A model generated the notes under the pieces. The model saw only the letters and a list, made by a program, of their open reading frames with translations, was not told where the DNA came from and made no database searches. From the NCBI GenBank assembly GCA_036381255.1, contig DASVDG010000137.1, positions 1 through 6,427 of the forward strand: a DNA stretch of 6,427 nucleotides. Reading direction: 5' to 3'. Source of the DNA: CALBZE01 sp036381255. Lineage in GTDB: Bacteria; Gemmatimonadota; Gemmatimonadetes; Longimicrobiales; RSA9. Made by a program: the position numbers and the translations under genes. Positions 4,288 through 6,427 of the stretch are shown here, piece by piece (the stretch's first letter is position 1; each line of letters starts with the position of its first letter).

Positions 4288-5544
4288 ATGGCATCCGATA
4301 CATCCGATCTCAGGATCGCCGTCGCCGAGCCCCGGAGCTGGGCCCGACGGCTGACGATTACGGTTCCCGGCGAACGCGTCCGCCGCGAGCGTGAAGAAGT
4401 CGCGCGCCGCCTCGCCAAGCGCGTCAAGCTCCCCGGTTTCCGTCAGGGCCGGGTCCCGACGCGGGTGATGGAGCGGCAGTTCGGCGCGGCGATCGAGCAG
4501 GAGGCGCTGGAGCGGGTCGTCGGCGCCGCGTACCGCGAGGCGCTGGAGCAGCAGGACCTCCAGCCGATCACGCAGGGCGAGGTCGAGAACATCGACTACG
4601 AGCCGGGCGCCGACCTCACGTTCGACGTCGAGTTCGAGATCCGACCGGTCATCGGGCTGGAGCGCGTGGGCGGGTTCGAGATCCGACGCGAGCGCGCCGA
4701 GGTCACCGACGACGAGGTCGGCCGGATCCTGGAGCGGGTGCGTGAGCAGCAAGCGGTCTGGCACCCGATCGAAGAGGAGGCGCCGGCGGCCGGCGACCTG
4801 GTGGTCGTCGAAATCACGCCGGCGGGCGAAGGCGCCGAAGGCGCGAAGCCGCGCCGGTACGAGATCGTGCTCGGCGAGGGTCAGGCGGTCCCGGCGGTCG
4901 AGGACGCGATCCTCACGTTGAAGCCGGGCGAAGAGCGGGAGTTCACGCTCGAGCTGCCGGATCCGGAGGCCGGCGAGGGCGCGACGCGGGAGGACCGTGC
5001 GCACATCAAGCTGATCGAGGTCCGGCGTCCGGAGCTCCCCGAGCTCGACGACGAATTCGCCCGCAGTGTCGGCGACTTCGAAGACCTCGACGCGCTCCGG
5101 GCCCGGATCCGCGAGGATCTCGAGAAGGAGGCGGAAGCCGAGGCCGAGCGCGGCGTGCGCCAGAAGCTCCTCGACGCCATCGTCGAGGCCAACCCGTTCG
5201 ACGTACCGGATTCGCTGGTGAACCAGTATTTGCAGAGGATGCTCAGCCCGAGGGAGGGCGCGGATCCGGAGCGGGTCGCGCAGGCGCGCGAGATGGCGCG
5301 TCCCGCGGCCGAGCAGGCGCTGCGTCGGATCATGGTGATCGAGAGGATCGCGGAGATGGAGGGGCTGCACGCCACCTCGGCGGAGCTCGACGCCCGCATC
5401 GAGGAGATCGCGGAGAAGCAGAGTCGTCCGGCGGGCGAGGTCTGGGCGCAGCTCCAGAAGAGCGGGCAGCTGTCGAGACTGGAAGAGGAGATCACGGAGA
5501 ACAAGGTCTTCGACTACCTGAAGTCGCAGTCGACCATCGAATGA
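4288..5544 (+). CDS. tig: Trigger factor, ribosome-associated chaperone
   Basis: Trigger factor docks beside the ribosomal exit tunnel and shields nascent chains. The protein has 418 residues, slightly shorter than E. coli (432). The ribosome-binding domain (about 1-115) carries the docking signature GFRQGRVP (50-57; E. coli has GFRKGKVP). A reduced FKBP-like domain follows (about 150-245), then the helical chaperone domain (about 110-150 and 250-418), including PELDDEFARSVGDFEDL (251-267). Key prolyl-isomerase positions look altered: the E. coli GFEDG motif is AVEDA here, with Val204 at the place of Phe198, and DFTG is replaced by EITP. Isomerase activity may therefore be weak or absent, while ribosome docking should be intact. 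The ATG at 4288 lies just after the tRNA; in-frame sequence upstream of it belongs to the tRNA. The ribosome binding site is weak (GAG at 4276-4278). It is probably cotranscribed with tRNA-Leu and clpPX. Confidence 0.96.
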   Translation: MASDTSDLRIAVAEPRSWARRLTITVPGERVRREREEVARRLAKRVKLPGFRQGRVPTRVMERQFGAAIEQEALERVVGAAYREALEQQDLQPITQGEVENIDYEPGADLTFDVEFEIRPVIGLERVGGFEIRRERAEVTDDEVGRILERVREQQAVWHPIEEEAPAAGDLVVVEITPAGEGAEGAKPRRYEIVLGEGQAVPAVEDAILTLKPGEEREFTLELPDPEAGEGATREDRAHIKLIEVRRPELPELDDEFARSVGDFEDLDALRARIREDLEKEAEAEAERGVRQKLLDAIVEANPFDVPDSLVNQYLQRMLSPREGADPERVAQAREMARPAAEQALRRIMVIERIAEMEGLHATSAELDARIEEIAEKQSRPAGEVWAQLQKSGQLSRLEEEITENKVFDYLKSQSTIE

Positions 5545-5547
5545 TGC

Positions 5548-5569
5548 CCGCCGGCCTCGAGGCCGGCGG
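5548..5569 (+). promoter_or_regulatory. Perfect 22-base palindrome between tig and clpP
   Basis: CCGCCGGCC (5548-5556) and GGCCGGCGG (5561-5569) flank TCGA, and the whole 22 bases are a perfect palindrome starting three bases after the tig stop. As RNA it gives a 9-bp GC stem with a tetraloop. No T-tract follows and only 35 bases remain before clpP, so a partial terminator, an mRNA processing or stabilising hairpin, or a protein-binding dyad are all possible. Confidence 0.6.
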
Positions 5570-5604
5570 ACCAACCGGATCAGGATCGGAATCGAGCGAA
5601 TACG

Positions 5605-6222
5605 ATGGCCATTTACCCGCCGTACGTGATCGAGCGGACCAGCCGTGGAGAGCGGAGCTACGACATCTTCAGCCGCCTCCTGATGGACCGCATCGTCTTC
5701 CTGGGCACGCCGGTGGACGACAACGTGGCGAACATCATCATCGCCCAGTTGCTGTTCCTCCAGGCGGAGGACCCGGAGAAGGACATCTTCATGTACATCA
5801 ACTCGCCGGGCGGGTCGGTGTATGCGGGCCTGGCGATCTACGATACCATGCAGTACCTGAGCGCGCCGGTGAACACCATGTGCATGGGGCTGGCGGCATC
5901 GATGGGGTCGCTGCTGCTCGCGGCGGGCGCGCCGGGCAAGCGGAGCGCACTGCCGAACTCGCGGATCATGATCCACCAGCCGTCCGGCGGCAGCCAGGGC
6001 ACGGCGGCGGACATCGAGATCCAGGCCAGGGAGATCCTGTACGCTCGCGAGCGACTGAACGAGATCCTCGCGAAGCACACCGGCCAGACGGTCGAGCGCA
6101 TCGCGGATGACGTGGACCGTGATCGGTTCATGAGCCCGATCGAGGCCAAGGAGTACGGCATCATCGACCAGGTCGTCACGGCACGTGGCGAAGTGGTCGA
6201 TGTGAGTCACAAGGAGAAGTAG
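5605..6222 (+). CDS. clpP: ATP-dependent Clp protease proteolytic subunit ClpP
   Basis: ClpP is the cytosolic serine peptidase that forms a double-heptamer chamber; the ClpX unfoldase next door feeds it substrates. The protein has 205 residues, normal for the family. The catalytic triad is complete: Ser99 in GLAASMGS, His124 in MIHQPSGG and Asp173 in DRDRFMSP. The oxyanion glycines are in INSPGGSVYAG (65-75), and the N-terminal IERTSRGERSYDIFSRLL (9-26) is the typical ClpP start after a very short leader that may be autoprocessed. The ATG at 5605 has only a weak upstream GAG (5594-5596). The gene lies 60 bases after tig and 68 before clpX, in the widely conserved tig-clpP-clpX order, and both gaps contain strong T-less hairpins. 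No defects are seen. Confidence 0.98.
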   Translation: MAIYPPYVIERTSRGERSYDIFSRLLMDRIVFLGTPVDDNVANIIIAQLLFLQAEDPEKDIFMYINSPGGSVYAGLAIYDTMQYLSAPVNTMCMGLAASMGSLLLAAGAPGKRSALPNSRIMIHQPSGGSQGTAADIEIQAREILYARERLNEILAKHTGQTVERIADDVDRDRFMSPIEAKEYGIIDQVVTARGEVVDVSHKEK

Positions 6223-6233
6223 CGCAGCGACGA

Positions 6234-6263
6234 GGTCTCCCGGGCGCAGGGGCCCGGGAGACC
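6234..6263 (+). promoter_or_regulatory. Strong 12-bp hairpin between clpP and clpX
   Basis: GGTCTCCCGGGC (6234-6245) and GCCCGGGAGACC (6252-6263) are perfect reverse complements around a 6-base loop (GCAGGG), starting 11 bases after the clpP stop. The next bases are GTGACGCTCC, not T-rich. Only 27 bases separate it from clpX, too few for a complete promoter, so transcription probably reads through. It may lower clpX expression relative to clpP or protect the clpP mRNA 3' end. Confidence 0.65.
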
Positions 6264-6290
6264 GTGACGCTCCATTCCCGAGCGGAAGCC

Positions 6291-6427
6291 ATGCCAAGCG
6301 ACAAGCACTTGCGTTGTTCCTTCTGCGGAAAGTCCAAGGAGTCGGTGAAGAAGTTCATCTCCGGCCCCTCGGTCTACATCTGCAACGAGTGCGTCTCGCT
6401 CTGCAACGAGATCCTGGCGGAGGAGGA
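6291..6427 (+). CDS. clpX: Clp protease ATP-binding subunit ClpX, N-terminal part
   Basis: Only the first 45 codons are present; the gene runs off the right edge. They encode the N-terminal zinc-binding domain that ClpX uses to dimerise and to recognise adaptors and some substrates. The four cysteines are Cys9, Cys12, Cys31 and Cys34 (CSFC, 18 residues, CNEC), followed by the typical SLCNEILAEE helix. The ATPase domain (Walker A and B, IGF loop for ClpP docking) lies outside the window. The ATG at 6291 is preceded by GAGCGGAAG (6280-6288), a modest ribosome binding site. Position and order fit the usual clpP-clpX pair, in which ClpX unfolds proteins with ATP and threads them into ClpP. Confidence 0.96.
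   Translation, partial: MPSDKHLRCSFCGKSKESVKKFISGPSVYICNECVSLCNEILAEE

Noticed and set aside
2347..6297. A 1316-codon open frame on the minus strand spanning htrA, the tRNA, tig and clpP
   Set aside because: Its length is striking, but it runs antisense to four well-supported genes including a tRNA, and its translation is Arg/Leu/Asp-rich without any domain. Strong G/C bias at third codon positions removes stop codons on the opposite strand.
1..6427. CRISPR array, insertion sequence or integration site next to the tRNA
   Set aside because: No regularly spaced repeat series, transposase fragment, or duplicated tRNA 3' end was found. The DNA after the tRNA leads straight into an intact tig gene.

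Overview
The window is a compact, high-G+C stretch of bacterial chromosome with every recognisable gene on the + strand. All five proteins serve protein quality control. In order they are dnaK (Hsp70), a DegP/HtrA-type envelope serine protease, tRNA-Leu(UAG), tig (trigger factor), clpP, and the first 45 codons of clpX. The DnaK is of the Gram-negative type. The HtrA protein has an N-terminal export or anchor segment, and the putative htrA promoter fits the TTTG/TAnnTTTG pattern described for Bacteroidota. Together these suggest a high-GC member of the FCB group or a relative, with Gemmatimonadota a plausible guess. This assignment is inference from sequence appearance, not a database result.

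Layout. Bases 1-354 hold no gene I can support, but they are packed with inverted and direct repeats. The largest is a 22-pair bulged hairpin at 73-145. A heat-shock-like or housekeeping promoter (354-383) leads into dnaK (443-2371), which has the only strong Shine-Dalgarno sequence in the window. dnaK ends in a textbook T-tailed terminator (2394-2422), whose T-tract doubles as the -33 element of the htrA promoter. htrA (2482-4008) ends in a GC hairpin without a T-tract. A new promoter (about 4136-4164) starts what looks like one transcription unit: tRNA-Leu, tig, clpP, clpX. The tig-clpP and clpP-clpX gaps each carry a strong hairpin without a T-tract and have no room for a convincing downstream promoter, so they are more likely processing, stabilising or partial-attenuation elements than full terminators.

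How the genes work together. Trigger factor meets nascent chains at the ribosome and DnaK takes over later folding. ClpXP unfolds and degrades cytosolic proteins that fail, and HtrA does the equivalent job across the inner membrane. The tig-clpP-clpX order is widely conserved; dnaK and htrA immediately upstream extend it into a larger proteostasis block. I found no previously undescribed system. The genes are ordinary housekeeping genes, and the items most worth a second look are the structured DNA before dnaK, the tRNA-led tig unit, the hairpins around clpP, and a trigger factor with an apparently degenerate prolyl-isomerase site.
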